A stretch of DNA of 64,000 nucleotides from Herbidospora daliensis (GTDB lineage Bacteria > Actinomycetota > Actinomycetes > Streptosporangiales > Streptosporangiaceae), in assembly GCF_001570585.1 (NCBI RefSeq), contig NZ_BBXF01000008.1:186001-250000 (forward strand). The letters run 5' to 3'. This document shows, piece by piece, positions 7,359 to 14,081 of this stretch. How positions within the stretch are numbered: the stretch's first letter is position 1; every line of letters starts with the position of its first letter. Position numbers and translations under genes: made by a program. Below the pieces are notes generated by a model. It ran no database searches and was not told where the DNA came from. It saw nothing but the letters and a program-made list of their open reading frames with translations.

Positions 7359-7684
7359 CCATCGTCGCGAACGACATCACGCAGTGGCCGCCGGGCACCG
7401 TGGCCCGCTACCTGACGGTCGTCAAGGCGATCGTCACCCTGTCCGAGCACGCGGGCTGGGTCCGCCTGCCGGACGTCTTCACCGAGCACCGCGCCGAGTG
7501 CTCCGGCTGCGGCGACCACGAGACGTGGAGCTGGCGGTTCAACATGGCCGCCCACGAGGAGGGCCGCCGCCAAGACCCCCACGTCGCCGAGCTGAAGGCC
7601 AAGGGCGTGAAGCAGGGCCGCGAGTGGTCCCAGGCCCACGCCGAGAGATGCCGGGCGCTGCCCCGGCCGCAGGCCAGCCAGTAA
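7355..7684 (+). CDS. Hypothetical protein
   Basis: 109 residues from ATG 7355 (overlapping the preceding stop). Helical N-terminus (VARYLTVVKAIVTLSEHAGW), a CSGCGDHETWSWRF centre and a charged C-terminus with HAERCR. The Cys and His residues might bind a metal. No family recognised. Confidence 0.55.
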   Translation: MTIVANDITQWPPGTVARYLTVVKAIVTLSEHAGWVRLPDVFTEHRAECSGCGDHETWSWRFNMAAHEEGRRQDPHVAELKAKGVKQGREWSQAHAERCRALPRPQASQ

Positions 7685-7712
7685 CACCCCCAACCACACG
7701 AAGGAGAGCACT

Positions 7713-7925
7713 GTGCCCACGAACGAAGTCAGCGGCGGCTACACGCCCATCATGGTCGGCCGGGTGGTGGGCAAGTCCCAGCCCGACCTCGACGACGAGC
7801 AGGAAACCCCGGAGACCGAGGAGCCCAGCCCGCGCGGCAGGACCCGGAACGTCGTCACCGGGAACGCGAAGGTCGGCGTCCAGGCCGACGTCATCCACGG
7901 CGGCGTGAACGTGGTGATGTGGTGA
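7713..7925 (+). CDS. Small protein ending in an amyloid-signalling-like (RHIM/BASS-type) motif
   Basis: 70 residues from GTG, with GAAGGAGAG seven to eight bases upstream. The middle is acidic and disordered (DLDDEQETPETEEPSPRGR). The C-terminus has an N..V.G......VQA..IHGGV pattern (GVQADVIHGGVNV at about 55-67), very like the short pseudo-palindromic motif with a Val-Gln core found in actinobacterial NLR/effector pairs and related to the RHIM amyloid motif. A role in prion-like signalling, or as a decoy for a host system, is inference from this pattern alone. It overlaps the Nudix gene by 4 bp. Confidence 0.6.
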   Translation: MPTNEVSGGYTPIMVGRVVGKSQPDLDDEQETPETEEPSPRGRTRNVVTGNAKVGVQADVIHGGVNVVMW

Positions 7926-8548
7926 AGGGCCCCGAGGCGCTGCACGGCATCGACTTCAAGGAGCGGCAGGCCCGCGCCGCGATCCCCTACGACCTCGACG
8001 ACGACGGCCTTCCCCTCAACCCGGTCGAGCGGCACCTCCCCGCCGGGCGCGGCGACCTGTGGGTGTGGGGCGAGCAACGGATGGCGGACGCGGTCGTCAC
8101 CGCGACGCTCGTCCGGCCCGTGCGGAAGCTGGTCGACCCCGGGCAGCGCGTGGTGCTGATGGTCCGGCGCGGCGACGACGGCACGTGGGCGGCCCCCGGC
8201 GGCGGCATGGACCCGGGCGAGACCCCGATCGAAGCGGCCCGGCGCGAGTGCCGAGAGGAGACCGAGCTCGACCTGACCGGCGTGGACGGACAGGAGGGCG
8301 AGGCCGAGTACGTCAAGGACCCGCGCGCCGGCCTGAACGCCTGGGCGGTCTCCAACGCGTGCCGGTTCGACCTGGGCGAGGTCGAGGTGTTGCCCGTCGT
8401 CCGGGCGTCGGACGACGCCGATGAGGCCGTGTGGGTTCGCGCGGACTCCTTCGACCAGCTCCTCGACGAGCTGGCCGCTTGTGGCGGCGAGCTCTTCCCG
8501 GCCCACACGTCGTTCCTCCGGGCCGCGCTCGACGGCGTGATGGTGTAG
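7922..8548 (+). CDS. Nudix hydrolase, possible Pif-type immunity factor
   Basis: 208 residues from GTG 7922 (GTGA overlap; GTG 7919 is an alternative). The Nudix box starts near residue 94: GGGMDPGE, then RRECREETELDL, matching Gx5Ex7REUxEE with Glu in place of the usual final Gly. Flanking sequence (VVLMVRRGDDGTWAAPGG) is standard. Nudix enzymes hydrolyse nucleoside diphosphate derivatives. In pSAM2 the Nudix-motif protein Pif blocks redundant conjugal entry; here it shares an operon with the translocase, so a similar exclusion role is plausible. Substrate unknown. Confidence 0.85.
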   Translation: MKGPEALHGIDFKERQARAAIPYDLDDDGLPLNPVERHLPAGRGDLWVWGEQRMADAVVTATLVRPVRKLVDPGQRVVLMVRRGDDGTWAAPGGGMDPGETPIEAARRECREETELDLTGVDGQEGEAEYVKDPRAGLNAWAVSNACRFDLGEVEVLPVVRASDDADEAVWVRADSFDQLLDELAACGGELFPAHTSFLRAALDGVMV

Positions 8549-8550
8549 CC

Positions 8551-8688
8551 GTGGCCGACCGCACCCACCCCAACGCCCCGCCCGACAAGGACAACCCGAT
8601 CGACCACGAGGAGTGCGCCGGCCAAGGCTGCCCGGTCGACGGCGGCTCGGGCATGGTGCCCGGCTGGCTCTACACGATCGACTCCTGA
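8551..8688 (+). CDS. Small hypothetical protein (45 aa)
   Basis: 45 residues from GTG two bases after the Nudix stop. Acidic and Pro-rich, with HEECAGQGCPVDGGSG, a possible metal-binding CxxxxC. It is the last gene before a strong bidirectional terminator. No family recognised. Confidence 0.5.
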   Translation: MADRTHPNAPPDKDNPIDHEECAGQGCPVDGGSGMVPGWLYTIDS

Positions 8689-8696
8689 GCACGACA

Positions 8697-8738
8697 AAGC
8701 GCCCCCACCCCGGTCCGGAGACCAAGGTGGGGGCGCTT
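8697..8738. terminator. Bidirectional terminator between convergent blocks
   Basis: A perfect 13-bp stem (AAGCGCCCCCACC at 8697-8709 with 8726-8738) and a 16-nt loop, with A and T at the two ends so that either strand gives a terminator. It separates the plus-strand operon from the end of the minus-strand late transcript. Confidence 0.9.
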
Positions 8739-8787
8739 CGCTTTGCCCCGGGGAGAGGGCAACCGCCGCGTGAAGGCGGGGTCAGGG

Positions 8788-9156
8788 CTACCGGATGGCG
8801 GGTGCGGTCATCTGCGGGCCGGCGTGCGGCTCGACGTGGCCGCGCACGTACGCCGAGGCGAGGACGGCGACGAAGCCCATGACGCTGGCCACCTGGACGG
8901 CGGACCAGTCGAGGCCGAACGTCGCGCCGAGCGTGAGCAGCGCCTGGGCCAGGCCGAGGATCGCGGCCTGCAGCGACGAGCCGCCGTCGACCGCGCGGGT
9001 CGCCCACGCGGTGACGAAGCCGAGGACGGCCGCCGCGGCGGCGTTGACGACCGCGACGGTGGCGTCGTCCCAGTGGAGCCAGAAGGCGACGAGGAACTGA
9101 AGGGCCGCGCTGAACAGGCCGAGCAGCAGCGCGGGTTCACGGCCGAAGATCTTCAT
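8788..9156 (-). CDS. Putative holin
   Basis: 122 residues with three to four hydrophobic stretches (ALLLGLFSAALQFLVAFW; VNAAAAAVLGFVTAWA; LQAAILGLAQALLTLGATF; VASVMGFVAVLASAYV) and a short soluble tail. It lies last in the minus-strand late block, after the endolysin gene. Position, size and topology fit an actinophage holin that permeabilises the membrane; there is no sequence signature beyond that. Confidence 0.7.
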   Translation of the reverse strand: MKIFGREPALLLGLFSAALQFLVAFWLHWDDATVAVVNAAAAAVLGFVTAWATRAVDGGSSLQAAILGLAQALLTLGATFGLDWSAVQVASVMGFVAVLASAYVRGHVEPHAGPQMTAPAIR

Positions 9157-9168
9157 ACGGGACTCCTG

Positions 9169-9531
9169 TCAGGAGGATGGGCTCGGCGACGGAACCGGCG
9201 TCGAGGTACACGAGAACGTCCAGACGGTCGACGTCGTGGCGGCGGCGACGCGCGGACATGACCAGGTCTCGGCGGGCCAGCGGAACACCAGCCGGGCCGG
9301 GGTCACGCCGGTCACGGACGGCAGAGTGATGCGCGTCTCGGAGCTCTGGCACTTGCCGTAGACCGACTTCGGCAGCCGGTTCCGCTCCAGGGCCCGCAGG
9401 TCGCCGGTGGCCTTGCTGACACAGACGCCGTACGACTTCGCGGGCTCGGGGTCGGCGGCCGAGGCGACGGCCGGGCCGATGAAGGCCAGGCCGAGGACCG
9501 CGACGGCAACCAGGGCGAGGATCTTCTTCAC
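9169..9531 (-). CDS. Secreted Cys-containing protein in the lysis cassette
   Basis: 120 residues starting KKILALVAVAVLGLAF with cleavage likely after ASA near residue 25, so a Sec-exported protein. The mature part has four Cys (VCVSK, GKCQS, WSCPR, FSCTS) and a Pro/Ser tail. It lies between endolysin and holin and overlaps the endolysin stop (ATGA). Exported small proteins here could help envelope disruption, or be a lysogen surface factor. No family recognised. Confidence 0.6.
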   Translation of the reverse strand: MKKILALVAVAVLGLAFIGPAVASAADPEPAKSYGVCVSKATGDLRALERNRLPKSVYGKCQSSETRITLPSVTGVTPARLVFRWPAETWSCPRVAAATTSTVWTFSCTSTPVPSPSPSS

Positions 9532-10400
9532 GGGGCGATCTCCTCCTTCGGGGGTTCGGGCTCGCTGACGTCGAGGCGGATCGTGATGCCGTCGATGACG
9601 GCCCCGACCTTGGCCTCGATCTTCGCTACCAGCGCCTCGACGTCGACCGCCTCGTCACGGGCGGCGAGCGCCTCGGCGAGGGTCTGAATGACGACGGCCT
9701 GGGCGTCGAGCCGGGCGAGGATCGCGTCGAGCCGGGCCAGGGCTTCGCGGTGCCTGGCGTAGCCGTCCTTGCCGTAGGCCCAGATCTGCCGGATGCCGGT
9801 CTTCGGGTCGAGCGTCTCGCCCTCGGGGAAGATGCCCTCCCGGACGGCCCACAGGTCGCCCCCGAGCTTCTGGGTCAGCCGGGCGTAGACAGCGTCGGCG
9901 TACTCCTTCGGGCTCATGTCCGCCTCCTGATAGTCGGGATAGCCGTAGCCATAGATCCGGTCACTCGAGCGGGCGACCGTCTTGCGGTAGACGCCGTCGC
10001 CGTTGTGGTAGGTGCCGGCGAGGCTGCCGGAGGTGTTGCCGCCGATCGTGGTGATCGTGGTGTCGGTGACCTTCTCGACCCACTCGACATGGGTTCCGCC
10101 ACCGGCGCCGTAGTAGACGAACGCGCCCACCTTGGGCGTCCGGCCGAACCGGTCGTGCGCCTTGAACCAGGCGACGCCGACCTCACACCCGGCGGTCCAC
10201 GGGAAGTCGACGCCCGGCTCCAGGCCGACGCGGTCGAGGCCGACCGAGAGGAACGTGTGGCACCACGGGTAGCCGAACCCGTCGTGGGGGTAGCCGGGGA
10301 TCTTCCCGAAGGCCCTGTTGAAGGGCGTGTTGTTCTGCCCCGCCTCGCGGTAGCCGATGTGGCTGGCCAGCTCGCGCTGTGTCTCGTCTAACAGGGTCAC
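9528..10400 (-). CDS. Endolysin with CHAP-type catalytic domain
   Basis: 290 residues. Residues 1-150 look like a CHAP amidase/endopeptidase: Cys47 in PWCHTFLS, His104 in GGTHVEWVE and Asn122 in TIGGNTSG form the expected catalytic set. The C-terminal half (about 165-290) is helical with repeated Leu and Ala-Arg (LARLDAILARLDAQAVVIQ) and may mediate oligomerisation or wall binding. It cuts peptidoglycan at lysis. No signal peptide, so release needs the holin. It overlaps its neighbours by 4 bp on each side. Confidence 0.85.
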   Translation of the reverse strand: MTLLDETQRELASHIGYREAGQNNTPFNRAFGKIPGYPHDGFGYPWCHTFLSVGLDRVGLEPGVDFPWTAGCEVGVAWFKAHDRFGRTPKVGAFVYYGAGGGTHVEWVEKVTDTTITTIGGNTSGSLAGTYHNGDGVYRKTVARSSDRIYGYGYPDYQEADMSPKEYADAVYARLTQKLGGDLWAVREGIFPEGETLDPKTGIRQIWAYGKDGYARHREALARLDAILARLDAQAVVIQTLAEALAARDEAVDVEALVAKIEAKVGAVIDGITIRLDVSEPEPPKEEIAP

Positions 10401-10732
10401 GGTGTCCCTCCTTCGGGGATCAGTCGCTCCAGGGCCGCCACGCGCTCTTCCAGGGCACGGCGGGCACGGCGCTCGCTGGCGAGCTCGTCTTCGAGGGCGC
10501 GGCGGGCTGACCGTTCGGTGTCGAGCTGGGTCTCGACCTCGGCGAGCTGGTTCTTCAGCCGCTCGTTCATCTGCGTGAGGGTGTCGAAGGTGGCCACCTG
10601 GACGTCGCTGGTGTTCTTGCTGGCCTCGCTCTTGTCCTTCCGGCGGTTGCCGAAGTAGCCGATGACGGCGGCGACCGTGCCGCCGCCGAGGATCGTCGTC
10701 AGCACGGTCCCGACGTCAACGGCCATACGCAC
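10397..10732 (-). CDS. Membrane-anchored coiled-coil protein of the lysis region
   Basis: 111 residues (ATG 10726 is an alternative start). One N-terminal transmembrane helix (TILGGGTVAAVIGYFG), a basic RRKDK stop-transfer, then a long coiled coil (ERLKNQLAEVETQLDTERSA, continuing to LERLI). The layout resembles phage Rz/spanin-like or holin-associated proteins, but actinophages often lack spanins, so the role is open. Confidence 0.6.
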   Translation of the reverse strand: MRMAVDVGTVLTTILGGGTVAAVIGYFGNRRKDKSEASKNTSDVQVATFDTLTQMNERLKNQLAEVETQLDTERSARRALEDELASERRARRALEERVAALERLIPEGGTP

Positions 10733-11150
10733 CCCGCCGGTTGCTGAGAACCGCCTGCTCTACGGCGGTGCCGAATGCGACGACTCCGAGGGGCCAGGCG
10801 GCCAGGGCGCCGGCCCATCCGCCGACCGTGATGATCGCGACGCCGTAGACGAGCGCCGTGATGCTGATCAACTGGAGGCCGAGGATCATCGCCGGGAGTC
10901 GCCGGACGACGAGGCGCCCGTCGACCTCCCGGACTGAGGCCAGGCCCGCGCCCCAGGCGAGGCACCCGAGCAGCAGGGATGCCGCCCACAGCGGGCGGGC
11001 CCAGAACGGCAGGACCGTGTCGAGCGCCCTCGATGTCGAGGGGCCGACGAGTGTGAGCACCCCGGACGGGATCCCGAGCAGGACGCACATGACGGAGATC
11101 GGCTGTGCCTGGACCCACTCGGGGAGGTGTCGAACCAGGCGGCGGATCAT
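10716..11150 (-). CDS. Four-helix membrane protein
   Basis: 144 residues with hydrophobic segments near 18-38, 48-66, 86-106 and 110-130 (ISVMCVLLGIPSGVLTLVG; LWAASLLLGCLAWGAGL; ILGLQLISITALVYGVAII; LAAWPLGVVAFGTAV). It overlaps the coiled-coil gene by 17 bp. It lies between tail-fibre and lysis genes, where a second holin-like protein is common; no family recognised. Confidence 0.55.
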   Translation of the reverse strand: MIRRLVRHLPEWVQAQPISVMCVLLGIPSGVLTLVGPSTSRALDTVLPFWARPLWAASLLLGCLAWGAGLASVREVDGRLVVRRLPAMILGLQLISITALVYGVAIITVGGWAGALAAWPLGVVAFGTAVEQAVLSNRRGAYGR

Positions 11151-11157
11151 GGGCGCC

Positions 11158-12660
11158 TCATATCCGGGAGTAGGTGACGCCGTCGAAGGAGAGCCAGGTC
11201 GCCGAGGTCACGGCGCGGCCGATCGTGACGTTGCCGGACGTGTCGATGAACCCGTGAATCGCCGTGCTCTGCCCGTTCGCGAGGGAGAACCGGACGGTCT
11301 TGGAGGGCCTGAACTGGCTCGGCAGGATGAAGACGACGTCGTTGAGCACGGTGTTCGTGACGTTCACTCGGCCGCGCATCTGGACCGTCTCGTTCGCCGG
11401 GCCCACGAGCCGGACGGCCGGTTGCCACTCGGCGTGGTTGGCGTCGACCGGCGTGTAGTCCACGTCGTTCGACGTCAGGACCGTCCACGCGCCGTTCGCG
11501 CCCTGGAAGCTCCCGGTGATGACGAGGTTCCCGTTCGGCTTCACGCAGGCCAGCACCGTGGCGTCGGTCCGGTTGTTCAGGACCTGCCAGATGTCGGCCG
11601 TCTGCCCGGACAGGCCGTACCAGCGGGCCGCCGCCTCGTCGATCTTCGCGGCCTCGCCCCGGACGCTGCCGTTCTCGTTCCACCAGGTCTTCTTCACGCC
11701 GTTGTTGAAGATCCGGAACAGGTCCGGGCTGTTCACCGGGTCCGTCGTGTAGTTGACGTGCCACTCAGCGACCGGCGCGGCAGGCTGCGAACTCGCGGTG
11801 TACGCCTTCGGCAAGAACGTCGCCGCCGCGTGCGCCCGATCACCGTGCGGGTCCGATGCGGCAGCGTGCGCCGACACCTTCGCCGTCGCCCCCGACGTCG
11901 TCTCCAGCGCGCTCGTGTCCGCGATGCCATGCACCGCCGTCGTATCGCCAGCATGGGTGGCGAGCTGGCCATCGGCGTAGGCCCGATCTCCGTGGGGATC
12001 GAAGGCGACGGCGTGGGCGCTGACCTTTGCCGTCGCGCCGCTCGTCGTCTCCAGGGCCGCTGTGTTCGCGATCCCGTGGACGCCTGTCGTGTCGCTGGCG
12101 TGGGCCGACACCTCCGAGGCGGCCGTGCCCGCCGGGTCAGCGCCGACGTCGACGGCGTCCAGGACGACCGTGCCGGTCTCGCCGTTGACGCTGTTGACCG
12201 CCCCGCCGCCGCCCTCGCCCGCGTTCTCCAGGACCCATTCCCGGCTTGCCGCCTGGCCGTCTTCGAGGACCAGCGGCCCGGACAGTTCGCCGCCGGTCAA
12301 CGGCAGGTACCCGGCCAGGTCGACGCCCGCCTCGCCGGGGAGAGTCACGCGAAGGTCGGCCGCCCGGTGGTCGCCGTCGGCGGGCACGGAGATGTGGAAG
12401 CGCCCGGCCTGGCCGCCGCCGGTCTCCTCGACGCGCCACAGCGTGGCGCCGTGAGGCGAGGCGATGTCGGCGGTCGGGACCAGGTCGACGGACCAGTCGC
12501 CGTCCGCGTCGACCGCCGGCGAGAACGCCGAGACGATCTCGACGCTGGAGGTGAAGCCGACCACGGGGACGTCGGCCAGGTCGACCAGCGTGACGCGGAT
12601 GGTGGGCCACTTCGGGATGCCCCCGCCCGGGGCTGCAACCTTGCCGGTTACGGTCGTCAC
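11158..12660 (-). CDS. Tail fibre / minor tail protein with internal repeats
   Basis: 500 residues. The N-terminal 110 residues form a beta domain (GKVAAPGGGIPKWPTIRVTL), then YLPLTGGELSGPL, a phrase typical of tail-fibre tip repeats. From about 185 to 280 there are two copies of a 46-residue unit containing TTGVHGIANTAALETTSGA and DPHGDRA. The C-terminal 200 residues are beta-rich and probably bind the host surface. Last structural gene before lysis; no chaperone is obvious. Confidence 0.75.
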   Translation of the reverse strand: MTTVTGKVAAPGGGIPKWPTIRVTLVDLADVPVVGFTSSVEIVSAFSPAVDADGDWSVDLVPTADIASPHGATLWRVEETGGGQAGRFHISVPADGDHRAADLRVTLPGEAGVDLAGYLPLTGGELSGPLVLEDGQAASREWVLENAGEGGGGAVNSVNGETGTVVLDAVDVGADPAGTAASEVSAHASDTTGVHGIANTAALETTSGATAKVSAHAVAFDPHGDRAYADGQLATHAGDTTAVHGIADTSALETTSGATAKVSAHAAASDPHGDRAHAAATFLPKAYTASSQPAAPVAEWHVNYTTDPVNSPDLFRIFNNGVKKTWWNENGSVRGEAAKIDEAAARWYGLSGQTADIWQVLNNRTDATVLACVKPNGNLVITGSFQGANGAWTVLTSNDVDYTPVDANHAEWQPAVRLVGPANETVQMRGRVNVTNTVLNDVVFILPSQFRPSKTVRFSLANGQSTAIHGFIDTSGNVTIGRAVTSATWLSFDGVTYSRI

Positions 12661-12672
12661 AGTGCGCCCTCC

Positions 12673-13128
12673 TCAGCTCGTGGGGGTTACGGAGATCTCC
12701 CGACAGGAGATGTCGGCGGTCCCGGCCCCGGCCGCCGTCGCGTGCATCACCCGGGCGTAGTACGTCTCGCCGGGGATGAGGTTCTGCAGCAGCGACGTCC
12801 GGGAACCGTGGGCGTACTCGGTGGCCGGCACCGAGGCATAGCCGCGGACCACGACGCTCGGGGTCAGGTGCTCGGTGCCGCTGGAGTTCGGGCCGCGGAA
12901 GACCTGGGGGGCGATGAACACGCGGTCTCCGTTGCCGCCGTTGTCGCGGCATCCGCCGCCGACCGTGAGGATCACCCGGCCAGACGTGGGCGCGGTGAAC
13001 GTGACGCCGACCTCCGGTGTGCCCGTGGCGTAGGACGTGTTGCTGAGGTTGAGCTGGGACAGATCGTCTTGGGCCCAGGCGGTCGCGGGAGCGTCCTGTC
13101 CTCGGACGTTCTGACCGTTGATCGGCAT
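12673..13128 (-). CDS. Tail-tip paralogue A
   Basis: 151 residues. Conserved blocks shared with the next two genes: YATGTPEVGVTFTAPTSGRV, PQVFRGPNSSGTE, GSRTSLLQNL and TYYARVMH. The pattern of short beta strands suggests a compact C1q/TNF-like jelly roll, as in actinophage minor tail proteins (inference). It contains two Cys that the other copies lack. One of three tandem copies in the tail-tip region. Confidence 0.7.
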   Translation of the reverse strand: MPINGQNVRGQDAPATAWAQDDLSQLNLSNTSYATGTPEVGVTFTAPTSGRVILTVGGGCRDNGGNGDRVFIAPQVFRGPNSSGTEHLTPSVVVRGYASVPATEYAHGSRTSLLQNLIPGETYYARVMHATAAGAGTADISCREISVTPTS

Positions 13129-13136
13129 CGCTTCTC

Positions 13137-13604
13137 CTACGCGGCGGGGGCGATCGTGATCTGGCGGTAGGCGATGTCGCCGGTCTGCGCGCCCGGGTCA
13201 GCCGAGACGACGTGCATGATCCGCGCGTAGTAGGTGGCGCCCGGCGTGAGGCCCTCCAGGATCGAGAGCCGGGAGCCGTAGTGGAACCCGGCGGCCCCGT
13301 TCTCCGCGCTGTAACCCCTGGTCACGACGGTCGGGGCGAGGATCTCCGTGCCGGTGGCGTCCGTGCCCAAGAAGACCTGGGGCGAGAGGAAGATGCGGTC
13401 TGCGCCGCTGGAGTTGCCCAGGCCGCCGCCGACGATGAGCCGGACCCGCCCGGTCGTCGGGGCGACGAACGTGCCGCCCACGACGGGGCTGCCCGTGGCG
13501 TACGTCGTGTTCGTGGGGTTGTCGATCTGGGTGGCGTCGGTGTATTCGACCGCCGGGGGGAAGTCGAGCGCGTCGACCACGGTCCCGGCAAGCAGGTCTC
13601 CCAT
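13137..13604 (-). CDS. Tail-tip paralogue B
   Basis: 155 residues. Same blocks as its neighbours (YATGSPVVGGTFVAPTTGRV; PQVFLGTDATGTE; GSRLSILEGL; TYYARIMH). Sequence between the blocks differs strongly from copies A and C, as expected if the copies have diverged to bind different targets or occupy different positions. Separated from its neighbours by about 9 bp on each side, each with its own ribosome-binding site. Confidence 0.7.
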   Translation of the reverse strand: MGDLLAGTVVDALDFPPAVEYTDATQIDNPTNTTYATGSPVVGGTFVAPTTGRVRLIVGGGLGNSSGADRIFLSPQVFLGTDATGTEILAPTVVTRGYSAENGAAGFHYGSRLSILEGLTPGATYYARIMHVVSADPGAQTGDIAYRQITIAPAA

Positions 13605-13613
13605 GTCGTCCTC

Positions 13614-14072
13614 TCAGCTCACGGGCTCGACGACGATGTCTCGGACCTCAAGGTCGGCCGTCGAGCCGCCCGAGACCTTGTGCATCGTCCGGACGTAGTA
13701 CGTGCTCCCGGCGGTCAGCCCCGTGATCAGCGACGTCCGGGAACGGTGCTGGTTGACGTTCGAGGTGTTGCCGACCGAACCGACACCTCGCCCGACGACG
13801 TCGGGCGCGAGGAACTGGGTGCCCGCGTTCGAGGTGCCGAGGAAGATCTGAGGCGCGAGGTGGACGCGGTTGCTCGCCGAGTCCTTCGCGGCGAACCCCA
13901 CGGTCAGCAGCACGCGACCGCTCGTCGGCGCCACGAACGTCACACCCACCTCGGGCGACCCGGCCACGTACGTGGTCGAGGTGATGTTGTTGTTCGCGGT
14001 GTTGTCGAACACCGAGCGCGCCGGGGGGAAGTCCGCGGGCTTAACCCTCGCCCCGGCGAACGTGTCTGGCAT
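13614..14072 (-). CDS. Tail-tip paralogue C
   Basis: 152 residues. Shared blocks YVAGSPEVGVTFVAPTSGRV, PQIFLGTSNAGTQ, RSRTSLITGL and TYYVRTMH. It follows directly after the large tail protein gene, so it is first of the three copies in transcription order. All three probably form trimeric appendages at the tail tip; that is inference from fold pattern and position. Confidence 0.7.
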   Translation of the reverse strand: MPDTFAGARVKPADFPPARSVFDNTANNNITSTTYVAGSPEVGVTFVAPTSGRVLLTVGFAAKDSASNRVHLAPQIFLGTSNAGTQFLAPDVVGRGVGSVGNTSNVNQHRSRTSLITGLTAGSTYYVRTMHKVSGGSTADLEVRDIVVEPVS

Positions 14073-14081
14073 ACCGACCTC

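Noticed and set aside
7713-8548. The small protein and Nudix gene as a toxin-antitoxin pair
   Set aside because: Neither product resembles a known toxin or antitoxin, and they belong to a longer coupled operon.
10858-13170. A 770-codon open frame on the plus strand
   Set aside because: It runs antisense to the tail fibre and tail-tip genes, has Arg/Gly/Val-rich low-complexity translation, and is explained by third-position GC bias.
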